Made by a program: the position numbers and the translations under genes. This document shows, in pieces, positions 1-7,832 of a DNA stretch of 22,694 nucleotides (the first letter of the stretch is position 1; each line of letters starts with the position of its first letter). Under the pieces are notes generated by a model, which was not told where the DNA came from, ran no database searches, and saw nothing but the letters and a program-made list of their open reading frames with translations. This DNA comes from an uncultured Campylobacter sp. (GTDB taxonomy: Bacteria > Campylobacterota > Campylobacteria > Campylobacterales > Campylobacteraceae): positions 1 through 22,694 of the forward strand of contig NZ_CALBWL010000055.1 in the NCBI RefSeq assembly GCF_937973075.1, written 5' to 3'.

Positions 1-342
1 TTCGTAGGTTGTTATCGGATCGGCATAAGATGGACGTACGAGCGCCTGAGCGGCAAAGTGAAATACAATGTCGGGTTTATAAGCCGCAAAGACTTCGTTT
101 AATTTGGCAAGATCTCGTATGTCGGCGATTACCTGGATGATATTTAAATTTAAAAGTCCTATATGATTTGGCTCTGTAGGCGCCGGAAGCGAATACCCTA
201 TCACTTTCGCACCCATGCGCTCCAGCCACAGACTAAGCCACGAGCCCTTAAAGCCGGTATGTCCGGTAAGCAAAACGGTTTTGCCCTTATAAATTCCGGA
301 GTATAAATTTTGCATTTCTTGTGTCGTTATTGCGTTGTTCAT
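1..342 (-). CDS. rfbG: CDP-glucose 4,6-dehydratase, N-terminal part (runs off the left edge)
   Basis: Only the first 114 codons are present; the gene continues left of the window. The family converts CDP-D-glucose to CDP-4-keto-6-deoxy-D-glucose in the cytosol, using bound NAD, as the branch point to CDP-linked deoxysugars of surface glycans. Visible features are the Rossmann nucleotide-binding motif TGHTGFKG at residues 26-33 followed by SWLSLWL, an acidic residue at the end of the second strand region (IADIRD, around 72-77), and the HFAAQALVRPSY block at 95-106. TGHTGFKGSWLSLWL is typical of RfbG rather than of RmlB or GalE. The ATG at 342 lies three bases after the stop of rfbF, so the two genes form one operon and may be translationally coupled. 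The later pathway enzymes, and hence the final sugar, are not visible. Confidence 0.93.
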   Translation of the reverse strand, partial: MNNAITTQEMQNLYSGIYKGKTVLLTGHTGFKGSWLSLWLERMGAKVIGYSLPAPTEPNHIGLLNLNIIQVIADIRDLAKLNEVFAAYKPDIVFHFAAQALVRPSYADPITTYE

Positions 343-345
343 CCG

Positions 346-1119
346 CTACCACTTTTTCCATGGAGCGCTACCGCTATCCCATAGTTTTTCTAATACTTGC
401 TTATCACGCAAGGCATCCATCGGCTTCCAGAAACCACAGTGCTTGAAAGCACAAAGCTCGCCGTCTTTAGCCAAATTTGAAAGCGGAGCTTGCTCGAATA
501 CCGTAGCATCACCATCAGTAATATAATCAAAAACCTTAGGCTCGCATACGAAAAAACCTGCGTTTATCCAGTTTCCGTCACCCTTGGGTTTTTCAAAAAA
601 CGATGTAATTAAACTCGAATTATTAATATCTAAAGCGCCAAATCTACCTTCTGGCTGAACTGCAGTCATAGTGGCAGCCTTGCCATGTAATTTATGAAAT
701 TTTACTAACTCGTCTATATTCACATCACTAACACCATCGCCGTAAGTAAGCATGAAACTCTCATCTCCTACATATTCCTGAGCTCGCTTTATCCTACCGC
801 CAGTCATTGTATCTAGCCCAGTGTCAATCAGAGTAACCTTCCAATCTTCGCTTAATGTTTTATGAATTTTCATATTATTACTTTTTATATCAATCGTTAC
901 ATCACTTCTATGCAAGAAGTAGTTTGCGAAATACTCTTTTATATAATAACCTTTATAGCCAAGAAGTATCACAAATTCATTAAATCCATAGTAGCTGTAA
1001 ATTTTCATAATATGCCATAATATCGGTCTACCACCGATCTCTACCATTGGCTTAGGTCTGATGCTAGTTTCTTCGGCAAGCCTAGTGCCAAAGCCGCCAG
1101 CTAAAATTAAAACCTTCAT
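346..1119 (-). CDS. rfbF: Glucose-1-phosphate cytidylyltransferase
   Basis: Transfers CMP from CTP to alpha-D-glucose 1-phosphate, giving CDP-glucose, the substrate of the next gene rfbG. The protein has 257 residues, the usual family length. Motifs: LAGGFGTRL at 6-14 with RPKPM at 21-25 (nucleotide-binding signature and catalytic lysine), TYGDGVSD at 125-132 (metal-binding aspartate), EKPKG at 176-180 and INAGFF at 185-190. The reading frame is open upstream to 1194, but ATG 1119 is chosen because an AAGGA ribosome binding site lies just before it, homologues start at MKVLILAGG, and the longer version would run into the likely promoter at 1185-1193. It is first in an operon with rfbG, probably for LPS, LOS or capsule synthesis. 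Confidence 0.95.
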   Translation of the reverse strand: MKVLILAGGFGTRLAEETSIRPKPMVEIGGRPILWHIMKIYSYYGFNEFVILLGYKGYYIKEYFANYFLHRSDVTIDIKSNNMKIHKTLSEDWKVTLIDTGLDTMTGGRIKRAQEYVGDESFMLTYGDGVSDVNIDELVKFHKLHGKAATMTAVQPEGRFGALDINNSSLITSFFEKPKGDGNWINAGFFVCEPKVFDYITDGDATVFEQAPLSNLAKDGELCAFKHCGFWKPMDALRDKQVLEKLWDSGSAPWKKW

Positions 1120-1184
1120 ATATTCATTTCCTTTGTTTACTTCCTTCATAGCAAGTCGTCGTAGAGAGAATTTATTTGTTTTTG

Positions 1185-1193
1185 ATTTTATCA
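1185..1193 (-). promoter_or_regulatory. Probable extended -10 promoter of rfbF-rfbG
   Basis: On the minus strand the bases read TGATAAAAT, an extended -10 (TGn followed by a TATAAT-like hexamer), as is common in Campylobacter, which relies little on a -35 box. It would give a leader of about 60 nt before ATG 1119. It lies downstream of the infC terminator, so rfbF-rfbG would be transcribed independently of thrS-infC. Judged from sequence pattern only. Confidence 0.45.
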
Positions 1194-1285
1194 AAATAAA
1201 ACTTAGATAAGAATAATGATTAGATAAATTTTAAACTCCCTCACCTTTTATTTCTAATGTAATATTCTTTAACCAGGAGCAAACT

Positions 1286-1319
1286 TAAAATAGTGGAATT
1301 TTAAAATTCCACTATTTTA
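1286..1319 (-). terminator. Terminator of the thrS-infC operon (34-bp perfect palindrome)
   Basis: A perfect palindrome with arms 1286-1302 and 1303-1319 can fold into a long hairpin. It begins 34 bases downstream of the infC stop. The outer bases are A/T runs, so it would end in U residues in either direction and could act on both strands. Its core GAATTTTAAAATTC also occurs in the spacers near 8200 and 11300. Confidence 0.7.
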
Positions 1320-1353
1320 TCGCTGCGATTTTTATAGCATAGCTAAATTTACG

Positions 1354-1875
1354 TTACGCCTTTTTCGGCGTGATCAGCATATTTACGTAGCGACCCTCCA
1401 GCGCAGGCGCTTTATCGCGATCAGCAACTTCTGCGAAAAATTCGTCCCAAATTTTATTGAGCAAATTTACGCCGATTTCCGGGCTTGACATCTCGCGCCC
1501 TTTTAAAAATACGCGAAGTTTGACGTGTTTGCCGCTACTGAGGAATTCTTTCGCGTGTTTTACTTTGTAATTAATGTCGTTTTGAGCGATTTTGGCGGAC
1601 AGCTTGATCTCTTTGACCTCGATGATTTTTTGCTTTTTTTTCGCCTCTTTGAGCTTTTTTTCCTGCTGATAGCGAAATTTGCTGTAGTTCATGACCTTGC
1701 AAACGGGCGGCTTTGCATCGGGCGCTATCAAAACCAGATCCACACCCTCTCGCTCGGCGATTTGCAGCGCCTGCGCCTTTGAAATTATGCCGTAAACCTC
1801 GCCGTTGTCGCCTATGCACCTGACTTCGCCAGCCGGAATGTCCTCGTTTAGAAAAACCTCTTTGCCTCTGCTCAA
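1354..1875 (-). CDS. infC: Translation initiation factor IF-3
   Basis: Binds the 30S subunit, prevents premature 50S joining and checks the start codon and initiator tRNA. The protein has 173 residues, a normal length. The N-terminal domain runs to about residue 72 and includes PPVCKVMNYSKFRYQ at 56-70; a lysine-rich linker covers about 72-92; the C-terminal ribosome-binding domain follows, with KEIKLS at 88-93 and FLKGREMS at 123-130. The start is TTG at 1875, overlapping the thrS stop codon, with an AGGTG ribosome binding site a few bases before it. No ATG lies in frame until the middle of the protein. An in-frame ATT at 1893 just after a stop is possible but lacks a matching ribosome binding site. 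Use of a codon that IF-3 itself discriminates against recalls the AUU autoregulation of E. coli infC. The genes rpmI and rplT do not follow. Confidence 0.97.
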   Translation of the reverse strand: MSRGKEVFLNEDIPAGEVRCIGDNGEVYGIISKAQALQIAEREGVDLVLIAPDAKPPVCKVMNYSKFRYQQEKKLKEAKKKQKIIEVKEIKLSAKIAQNDINYKVKHAKEFLSSGKHVKLRVFLKGREMSSPEIGVNLLNKIWDEFFAEVADRDKAPALEGRYVNMLITPKKA

Positions 1876-3695
1876 AAATTCACCTCGTTTAATTTAGCTT
1901 TTACGAAATTTAAAAACTCATCCAGCCCTAAATTTCGCTGTTCGCGCGCCCTGCGATCGCGCAAGGCCACGCTGCGAGCCGAAACTTCATTATCGCCTAG
2001 GACGATGATGAGCGGCACCTTCTGCTTTTCAGCCGTTCTGATTCGTTTATTTAGCGTCTCGTTTTTATCTAAAATTTCACCGTCAATGTCTGCTTCGCGT
2101 AGCAAATTTAAAATTTCTTTCGCATAGCTTGCGTGCGCCTCGCCGATCGGCACGATCGATACCTGCGTAGGACAGATCCAAAACGGAAGCTCGCCCGCGG
2201 TGTGCTCGAGCAAAATCCCCACGAAGCGCTCGAAGCTTCCCAAAATCGCGCGATGCAGCATCACGGGCTGTTTTTTTTCATTATTTTCGTCGATGTAGCC
2301 AAGCTCGAAGCGCGCAGGCAGGTTAAAATCGACCTGCACCGTGCCGCACTGCCATTTTCGATCGAGCGCGTCGGTGATTTTGATATCGATCTTAGGTCCG
2401 TAAAAAGCGCCGCCGCCCTCGTCTAGGCCGTACTTTAAGCCCTTTTCGTCAAGCGCGTCTTTTAAGGCCTTCGTAGCGATATCCCAAACCTCGTCGTCGC
2501 CGACCGCCTTTTGCGGTTTGGTCGAAATTTCAAGCTCGTATTCAAATCCGAAAGCCTTCATCAGAAGCTCGACGAAATCTAAAATTTCATAGACGTTTTC
2601 TTTGATCTGGCTCGGCATCACAAACAGATGCGCGTCGTCCTGCGTAAACTCGCGCACGCGGAAAAGTCCGTGCAAGACGCCGCTTTTTTCGTGGCGGTGC
2701 ACGACGCCGTACTCGCAAAATTTAAGCGGCAGATCACGATATGAGCGGATCTCGCTTTGATAAACCTTGATGTGACCGACGCAGTTCATTGGCTTGATAC
2801 CGTATTCTTGATCCTCGATCGTCGTAAAATACATATTTTCTTTGTAGTTGCTGTAATGCCCGCTGATCTTCCATGCGTCGGATTTTAAAATTTCAGGACC
2901 GCGCACCGGCTCGTAGCCTCGCTTGCGAAGCTGCCTATAAAGGCGCTCCTCGAGCTTTATGCGCATCCTCGTGCCCGCAGGAAGCCAGATCGGAAGTCCC
3001 GCGCCGATCTGCTCGTCGAAAGTGAAAAATTTCATCTCGGCTCCGAGCTTTCGATGATCGCGCTTCTTAGCTTCCTCTAGCATCGTAAGGTGCTTTTTAA
3101 GGCTATCTTTATCGGCAAATACGACGCCGTAGATGCGAGTTAGCATCTCGCGCTTCTCGTCGCCGCCGAGATACGCTCCTGCGATGCGCGTAAGGGCGAA
3201 ATTTTTCAAAAATTTCGTATTTTGCACGTGCGGGCCGCGGCAGATATCCTCAAACTCGCCCTGCACGTATAGGCTTACGGGGCCTTCGGGGATGCGCTTT
3301 AAAACCTCCTGCTTAAGATCGTCGTTTGCATATTTTTTGGCGACCGCTTCTTTGGTGGAGGCTATCTTTTTAATCTCTAAATTTGCCTCGGCAAGCGCGC
3401 GCATCTTTTTTTCGATCGCCTTTAAATCCTCTTCACCGAGCTTCTCGCCGTTATCTTTGCTAACGCGCATATCATAGTAAAACCCATCTTCGATCGCCGG
3501 TCCTACGAAAAATTTAGCACTCGGATAGAGCTCGCGCACCGCCTGCGCCAAAAGATGCGCACAGGAGTGGCGCAAAATTTTAAGCGCGTCCTCGGAGTTA
3601 TCGAAATATATCGGCTGCGCCTCGCTTGCGCGCTCGCCGATACTTTGAGTATCGTAAATTTCACCGTTAAATTTATACGCGATAATATCGCTCAT
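1872..3695 (-). CDS. thrS: Threonyl-tRNA synthetase
   Basis: Class II synthetase that charges tRNA-Thr with threonine and hydrolyses mischarged Ser-tRNA-Thr. The protein has 607 residues, the length usual in Campylobacterota, where the N-terminal TGS region is short (about 1-35 here). The editing domain shows HSCAH at 43-47 and CRGPH at 152-156. Catalytic-core zinc ligands are C305 (PMNCVGH), H356 (DDAHLF) and H481 (VMLHRA). Motif 2 is VVHRHEKSG around 331-339, continuing through LFRVREFTQDD; motif 3 is HRAILGSFERF at 481-491. The anticodon-binding domain follows from about 510. ATG 3695 is supported by an AAAGGA site 8-9 bases upstream. It is the first gene of a two-gene operon with infC, whose start overlaps its stop. 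Its leader can form a hairpin. Confidence 0.98.
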   Translation of the reverse strand: MSDIIAYKFNGEIYDTQSIGERASEAQPIYFDNSEDALKILRHSCAHLLAQAVRELYPSAKFFVGPAIEDGFYYDMRVSKDNGEKLGEEDLKAIEKKMRALAEANLEIKKIASTKEAVAKKYANDDLKQEVLKRIPEGPVSLYVQGEFEDICRGPHVQNTKFLKNFALTRIAGAYLGGDEKREMLTRIYGVVFADKDSLKKHLTMLEEAKKRDHRKLGAEMKFFTFDEQIGAGLPIWLPAGTRMRIKLEERLYRQLRKRGYEPVRGPEILKSDAWKISGHYSNYKENMYFTTIEDQEYGIKPMNCVGHIKVYQSEIRSYRDLPLKFCEYGVVHRHEKSGVLHGLFRVREFTQDDAHLFVMPSQIKENVYEILDFVELLMKAFGFEYELEISTKPQKAVGDDEVWDIATKALKDALDEKGLKYGLDEGGGAFYGPKIDIKITDALDRKWQCGTVQVDFNLPARFELGYIDENNEKKQPVMLHRAILGSFERFVGILLEHTAGELPFWICPTQVSIVPIGEAHASYAKEILNLLREADIDGEILDKNETLNKRIRTAEKQKVPLIIVLGDNEVSARSVALRDRRAREQRNLGLDEFLNFVKAKLNEVNF

Positions 3696-3719
3696 TGGCT
3701 TGTTTCCTTTTTTACCGAA

Positions 3720-3745
3720 TTGTCTTTCTTACACTGAAAGAACAA
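3720..3745 (-). promoter_or_regulatory. Stem-loop in the thrS leader
   Basis: On the minus strand TTGT-T-CTTTC pairs with GAAAGACAA around a 7-base loop: nine base pairs with one bulged base. It sits close to the predicted transcription start and about 10 bases before the thrS ribosome binding site. It could protect the 5' end or control translation. In E. coli, ThrRS represses its own mRNA by binding leader hairpins that resemble tRNA-Thr; whether this hairpin does so is unknown, and its loop gives no clear anticodon mimic. Confidence 0.4.
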
Positions 3746-3751
3746 GAGCTA

Positions 3752-3757
3752 ATTTTA
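3752..3757 (-). promoter_or_regulatory. Possible -10 box of the thrS-infC promoter
   Basis: The minus strand reads TAAAAT here, with TTTATC 17 bases further upstream as a weak -35. Transcription would start about 50 bases before the thrS ATG, at the base of the leader stem-loop. The match is by pattern alone. Confidence 0.35.
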
Positions 3758-3797
3758 GCCAATCAATCCTTAACGATAAATTTAAAAAATATTAAAA

Positions 3798-4997
3798 TTA
3801 AAATTTTTGATTCTTTTCTCGCAATAAAAAATACACGGCGTTTGCGCAAAGAGCACAAATCGCCATCACACTTGCGAGCAAAAACGGCTTATTCGCTCCC
3901 ACTGCACCTACGATAAACGAAATGGCCCCAGCGATGGCAAACTGCGCAGTCCCCAGTACCGCCGAAGCTGCGCCTGAGTTGCCGTCCTTATACAGCGCCA
4001 TCGCAAGCGTCGTGGCGTTAGGCGCAACAAAGCCAAGAGACGAAAGTAATACGAAAAGCGAAGCCTCAAAGCAGATGAAAGGAAGGCCAAGCATAGAGCA
4101 TGCTAGCAAAATCAGGCTCATCGCAAGCATTGCGATTAGGCCGAAATTTAATAAAGCTGTGGGTTCGCGATTTTGCACGAGTTTGGCATTTAGTGCCGAA
4201 ACGAGGGTCATTCCAAGAGCGTTGACGCCAAATATTACACCAAAGGCATGCTCGCCCAACCCGTAATAGCCCAAAAATATAAAGCTAGAGCCCGTGATAT
4301 AAGCAAAAAGCGCGCTCATTGCGACTGCAAATCCTAGCGTATAGCGCATAAATTCTTTATTTCGCAAGATTATGCCGTATTCGCCAAGCACGCCTTTTAT
4401 GCTAAGTGTAGCAGTCCCGTCTATCTGCGCGCTCTCGTCGAGTCCGAAAAATATAAATGCAAAAAGTAAAATTCCAAGCGCAAACAAAATCGCAAAAATC
4501 GCTTGCCACGAGAAAAAATCTAGCACAAATCCGCCTAGAGTTGGTGCTAGCATCGGAGCTAGCGAGCCCACTACCATCATCAGCGCAAACATCGCCGCAG
4601 CCTCGTGCAGCTCGAATTTGTCATTAATTACGGCTCGCGCAAGTACCACTCCCGCGCACCCGCCCAAAGCTTGCAAAAATCTAAAAAATATAAACGCATA
4701 AACGCTATCAAAGCTCACACAGGCAAGCGACGCACATATAAAAAGCAAAATGCCCGCATATAACGGCTTTTTACGACCGAATTTATCGCTTAGCGGCCCA
4801 TAAACGAGCTGTCCTAGCGCAAATGCGATGAAAAAGCTTGCAACCGATAGCTGAGTGTAAAACTCGCTCGTAGCAAAGCTTGCCTTTACCTTTTCTAGCG
4901 CAGGCAGATACATATCGGTAGATAAGGGCGCCAGAGCCGACATATAGGCGAGTATAATAACCAGCTTAAATTTAGCGAATTTACTTTGTTTGACCAT
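3798..4997 (-). CDS. Bcr/CflA family drug resistance transporter (MFS)
   Basis: Proton-driven efflux protein of the inner membrane, about 12 transmembrane helices in 399 residues, the usual size. Family marks are STDMYLPAL at 26-34 at the end of helix 1, typical of Bcr/CflA (DHA1) exporters, and motif A GPLSDKFGRKKPL at 67-79 between helices 2 and 3. A glycine- and proline-rich helix 5 segment (GSLAPMLAPTLGG) matches antiporter motif C. The start is taken at ATG 4997, 17 bases inside the upstream kinase-like gene; a TTG at 5009 is possible but lacks a better ribosome binding site. The overlap shows that both are made from one mRNA. Substrates cannot be told from sequence. Confidence 0.9.
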   Translation of the reverse strand: MVKQSKFAKFKLVIILAYMSALAPLSTDMYLPALEKVKASFATSEFYTQLSVASFFIAFALGQLVYGPLSDKFGRKKPLYAGILLFICASLACVSFDSVYAFIFFRFLQALGGCAGVVLARAVINDKFELHEAAAMFALMMVVGSLAPMLAPTLGGFVLDFFSWQAIFAILFALGILLFAFIFFGLDESAQIDGTATLSIKGVLGEYGIILRNKEFMRYTLGFAVAMSALFAYITGSSFIFLGYYGLGEHAFGVIFGVNALGMTLVSALNAKLVQNREPTALLNFGLIAMLAMSLILLACSMLGLPFICFEASLFVLLSSLGFVAPNATTLAMALYKDGNSGAASAVLGTAQFAIAGAISFIVGAVGANKPFLLASVMAICALCANAVYFLLREKNQKF

Positions 4998-5718
4998 CGT
5001 TTTTCTCAATTATTTTTAGGCAGAGCTCAAACGTGCGCACGAGCGCGTTTAGATCCTTAAATTTTTGCGGCAAGAGCCTGGCGATAAAATATATTGGACG
5101 CAGCGCAAGTACCGTAGTCCACGCACTTTGCACTACGTCCTGCCCGCCATTTGAGGCGTAGGCGCAAATGCCTGCGCGCACCAAGCCTTCGTTCAGCCCT
5201 TCGCGACAAAGATCATAGACAAACAGCAAAAAATCTCGCATTTTGGCTTTTTGCAGATTACCGCGCTCGCCGCGATTTTCAAAATCTATAAATTTCATCT
5301 CGCCGTTTTTTACTAAGACGTCGCGCAGTGCGGGTCTGCCGTGTATGAAGCCGCGCGAATGCAGCTGTGCTAACGCCGCAGCGTAGCCCTCAATGAGCGC
5401 CACGCAAGATGCCTTATCCGAGCTTTTTAGCACCTCGTCCACCGGCGTGCCGCCGTCTTTGAGTACGAAAAAGCTCTCGTCTCGCAGCACCAGCTGCGGC
5501 ACAGGCGCGCCGGCTGCGTACAGGCTCTCGCATTTTAGCGCTTCGTAATCGAAAGCGGCTTTCGGATTAGCTTTGAATATTTTCGTAAGCAATCCGCCGC
5601 GGATGCGCAACTCCGGCTGCTTAAGCCAGTATTTCTCGCCCTCGAAACTAAAGCTCGTGACGCGCTCGCCAGGATGATTTTTTAGAATTTCATTTACGTA
5701 TTCTTTAAAATTTTGCAT
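4981..5718 (-). CDS. Lipopolysaccharide-kinase-like protein (WaaP/RIO-type kinase fold)
   Basis: A 245-residue cytosolic protein with the outline of a small eukaryotic-like kinase. WLKQPELRIRGG (31-42) is in the place of the glycine loop and ATP-anchoring lysine, E59 or E64 could be the helix C acid, HGRPALRDVLV at 126-136 is the catalytic loop and FIDFEN at 143-148 holds the metal-binding aspartate (D145). The loop differs from the usual HGDLHxxN or HRDLKxxN; a variant with HGRPALRD is, to my knowledge, shared by a group of bacterial proteins usually called serine/threonine or LPS kinase-like. D133 may take the base role. No good ribosome binding site precedes ATG 5718. The gene overlaps the exporter gene downstream. 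The substrate is unknown; a sugar of the LOS core is one guess. Confidence 0.7.
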   Translation of the reverse strand: MQNFKEYVNEILKNHPGERVTSFSFEGEKYWLKQPELRIRGGLLTKIFKANPKAAFDYEALKCESLYAAGAPVPQLVLRDESFFVLKDGGTPVDEVLKSSDKASCVALIEGYAAALAQLHSRGFIHGRPALRDVLVKNGEMKFIDFENRGERGNLQKAKMRDFLLFVYDLCREGLNEGLVRAGICAYASNGGQDVVQSAWTTVLALRPIYFIARLLPQKFKDLNALVRTFELCLKIIEKNDGQTK

Positions 5719-5890
5719 TCGATAAATTTAGCGAATTTTTTTTAGAAAGAGCTAAATTTGCGAGTTTTATTTCATTAAGTTTCATATATTCGTATAAAAT
5801 CTATTACATAAATTCGGCAGGGCTAAATTTTAAAACTATCAGATAGAATTTCTTGGAATTTTATAGCGCAGGAAGCAGCAAAAGCGCATA

Positions 5891-5928
5891 ATTTCAGAAT
5901 TTAGTAGTTAGATAAAATTTCAGAATTT
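5891..5928. repeat. Short direct repeat of ATTTCAGAATTT
   Basis: The 12-mer ATTTCAGAATTT occurs at 5891-5902 and again at 5917-5928, in the AT-rich spacer between the kinase-like gene and tRNA-Glu. No function is evident. Confidence 0.4.
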
Positions 5929-5971
5929 TACAAAAGCTAAGATTTGTGTCAAAAAATTTTAAAACTAGAAG

Positions 5972-6046
5972 TGGCGACCCCTACGAGATTCGAACTCGTT
6001 TTACCGCCGTGAAAGGGCGATGTCCTAACCGTTAGACGAAGGGGCC
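5972..6046 (-). tRNA. tRNA-Glu (anticodon TTC)
   Basis: A 75-base gene read from 6046 down to 5972. It starts GGCCCCT, which pairs with AGGGGTC at the acceptor end with one G-T pair. The D-arm contains AACGGTTAGGA, the anticodon loop is CTTTCAC with anticodon TTC, and the T-arm has GTTCGAATC. The CCA end is encoded. The sequence is close to E. coli tRNA-Glu. It stands alone, divergent from the lipoprotein gene to its right. Confidence 0.97.
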
Positions 6047-6048
6047 AC

Positions 6049-6082
6049 TTAATCTGGTATTAAGATTAAAGGCGGTATTCTA
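6049..6082. promoter_or_regulatory. Divergent promoter region of tRNA-Glu and the 6124 lipoprotein
   Basis: On the minus strand TAGAAT (6082-6077), with TTGGGT 16 bases upstream, makes a fair promoter starting about 25 bases before the tRNA. On the plus strand the same bases read TATTCT (6076-6081), a possible -10 for the lipoprotein. Beside it lies an inverted repeat, TTAATCT (6049-6055) and AGATTAA (6063-6069). Two polymerases could not use the shared -10 at once, so the two promoters would compete. Confidence 0.4.
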
Positions 6083-6123
6083 CTCAAGACGCACTTAAAC
6101 CCAACTTAAATTAAGGATTATTT

Positions 6124-6618
6124 ATGAAATGCTCTTTTCTGGCGCCGCTTGCACTTTCGCTTCTACTTGCAGGTTGCGCTACCACCGCGCTCAAGCCCGC
6201 TTCTACGCAAGCTGTAAATTTCACCGTCATTTCACCGCTTACTCGCACCAGCGACGCGGGCTTTATGCGTAAATTTAAAAATCAAACCGAGGTTCAAATT
6301 TATGCAAGCGGCATCAGCGTGCTGAGCCTAGTTTTAAAAGGCGATAAAATTTGTATGAACGGCGCGTGCGACGACGAGCTCGTTTTCAATAAAAAATTCT
6401 TCGGCGCCGAGCACTACCGCGGGCTTCTTGGCCAAATCCTAGACGGCAAACCGATATTCGGCGGCAGCGACGCGGGCGAGCGCCGTTGCCTCACGCAAAG
6501 CCTGCAAGATGGCTCTATCGATTATAAGGTTTGCCGTGACAAGGACGGCGGCGGAAGATCCATAAGCTTCGCCGACGCAAAACGCGGCGTAAAGATTAAA
6601 ATCCGCGAGCTGCAGTAA
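6124..6618 (+). CDS. Outer-membrane-type lipoprotein of unknown function
   Basis: A 164-residue protein with a lipoprotein signal peptide: short charged start, hydrophobic stretch and lipobox LLAGC, with the lipidated cysteine at residue 18. Residue 19 is alanine, so there is no inner-membrane retention aspartate at +2. The mature part is soluble and mixed in charge, with four cysteines (in ICMNGACDD, in RRCLTQ and in YKVCRDKD) that could form disulfides in the periplasm. An AAGGA ribosome binding site lies 7 bases before ATG 6124. The overall look (short lipoprotein with a KFKNQTEVQIY-like stretch and a cysteine pair) fits putative lipoproteins common in Campylobacter, but I cannot assign a function. 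Confidence 0.85.
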   Translation: MKCSFLAPLALSLLLAGCATTALKPASTQAVNFTVISPLTRTSDAGFMRKFKNQTEVQIYASGISVLSLVLKGDKICMNGACDDELVFNKKFFGAEHYRGLLGQILDGKPIFGGSDAGERRCLTQSLQDGSIDYKVCRDKDGGGRSISFADAKRGVKIKIRELQ

Positions 6619-6977
6619 AATTTTGCGTGATCGATGTTTGTAGCACGTGAGATGCGATTCCGCGGGCGGCGCGAGCAAATCTCGAACGAGTAAAATCTCG
6701 CGTAGCGGGCGTTTGCGAGCGCGCGGGAATAATGCGCTCTAGCAGCTGCACAAAACACGGCGCGAGCGGTCAAAATCCATTACTCGGCGGAGTAGCCGCC
6801 TAAGCTGCGCAAACGGCGCGGTTTTATTGATGCTCTGCGCCGGCTCTTCGCGGCGAAATTTACTAAGCAGCGCGTATGTGCGAAAGAAAAAGCGCGCATT
6901 TAAATTTGAAAAATCCGCGCAGCTCGGGTTTATGAAATTTTGCCGCACGCGGCGTAAAATAAAATTTAGGAGGTAAA
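6619..6977. other. Intergenic region, GC-rich, no supported gene
   Basis: Short open frames exist here on the minus strand but they lack ribosome binding sites and overlap flanking genes. A weak 5-bp hairpin GGCGG-AGTAG-CCGCC lies near 6786-6800. Nothing else convincing was seen apart from the strong ribosome binding site of nfo at the right end. Confidence 0.6.
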
Positions 6978-7832
6978 ATGAAGCGGATCGGAGCGCACGT
7001 GAGTGCTAGTGGCGGGGTTTCCAACGCGCCGTTAAATGCCGCAAAGATCGGGGCGGACGCGTTTGCAATGTTCGTCAAAAATCAGCGTAGATGGGACGCG
7101 CCGCCGCTTAGCGCGGAGGAGATCGCCGTATTTAAAGACGCGCTGAAACAAAGCGGCATCCGCGCGGAGCATGTCTTGGTGCACGACAGCTACCTCATAA
7201 ACTTGGGCCATCCGCGCGAGGCGGAGCGCGAGAAATCCCTAAACGCCTTCGTGGGCGAGATCCGCCGCTGCGAGGCGCTCGGACTTAGGCTGCTAAATTT
7301 TCATCCAGGCTCGCATCTAAATGAAATTTCAGCTCAAGTGTGCCTGGATAATATCGCAGGATCGCTAAATTTCGCTATCGCAAACACCGCAGGCGTCAAG
7401 CTCGTGCTCGAAAATACCGCCGGGCAGGGCTCCAATCTCGGCTATGATTTTGCTCAGCTTGCTTACGTGATCGATAAAATTTCAAACAAAGATCGCATCG
7501 GCGTCTGCATCGATACCTGTCACGCGTTCGCCGCAGGATACGATCTGCGCAGCCGGCAGGCCTATGAGCGCACGATGAGCGAGTTTGACCACGCGATCGG
7601 CTATAAATTTTTAAGCGGCATGCACCTAAACGACACGAAAAACGAGCTTGGCGTGCGTAAGGATCGGCACGAGAGCCTCGGACGCGGATTTTTGGGGCTC
7701 GCGGCGTTTGAAAACATCATGAACGACCCGAACATCGACGAGATCCCGCTGATTTTAGAAACGATCGACGATAGCCTCTGGGCGGAGGAGATCGCGCTTT
7801 TGCGCAGTATGCAAGGACGCCGCAAAGCCTAA
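6978..7832 (+). CDS. nfo: Endonuclease IV (AP endonuclease)
   Basis: Cuts DNA 5' to abasic sites in base excision repair. It is a TIM-barrel enzyme with three zinc ions. All nine metal ligands known from E. coli Nfo are present at the same residue numbers: H69, H109, E145, D179, H182, H216, D229, H231 and E261. The signatures LENTAGQG (144-151), CIDTCHAFAAGYD (177-189) and HLNDTKNELGVRKDRHE (216-232) are intact. The protein has 284 residues, a normal length. The start ATG 6978 is preceded by AGGAGGT, the best ribosome binding site in the window. The gene stands alone, with long spacers on both sides. Confidence 0.98.
   Translation: MKRIGAHVSASGGVSNAPLNAAKIGADAFAMFVKNQRRWDAPPLSAEEIAVFKDALKQSGIRAEHVLVHDSYLINLGHPREAEREKSLNAFVGEIRRCEALGLRLLNFHPGSHLNEISAQVCLDNIAGSLNFAIANTAGVKLVLENTAGQGSNLGYDFAQLAYVIDKISNKDRIGVCIDTCHAFAAGYDLRSRQAYERTMSEFDHAIGYKFLSGMHLNDTKNELGVRKDRHESLGRGFLGLAAFENIMNDPNIDEIPLILETIDDSLWAEEIALLRSMQGRRKA

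Noticed and set aside
1891..1893. In-frame ATT upstream of infC as an E. coli-like AUU start
   Set aside because: The AGGTG site lies between ATT and TTG, at the right distance for TTG only.
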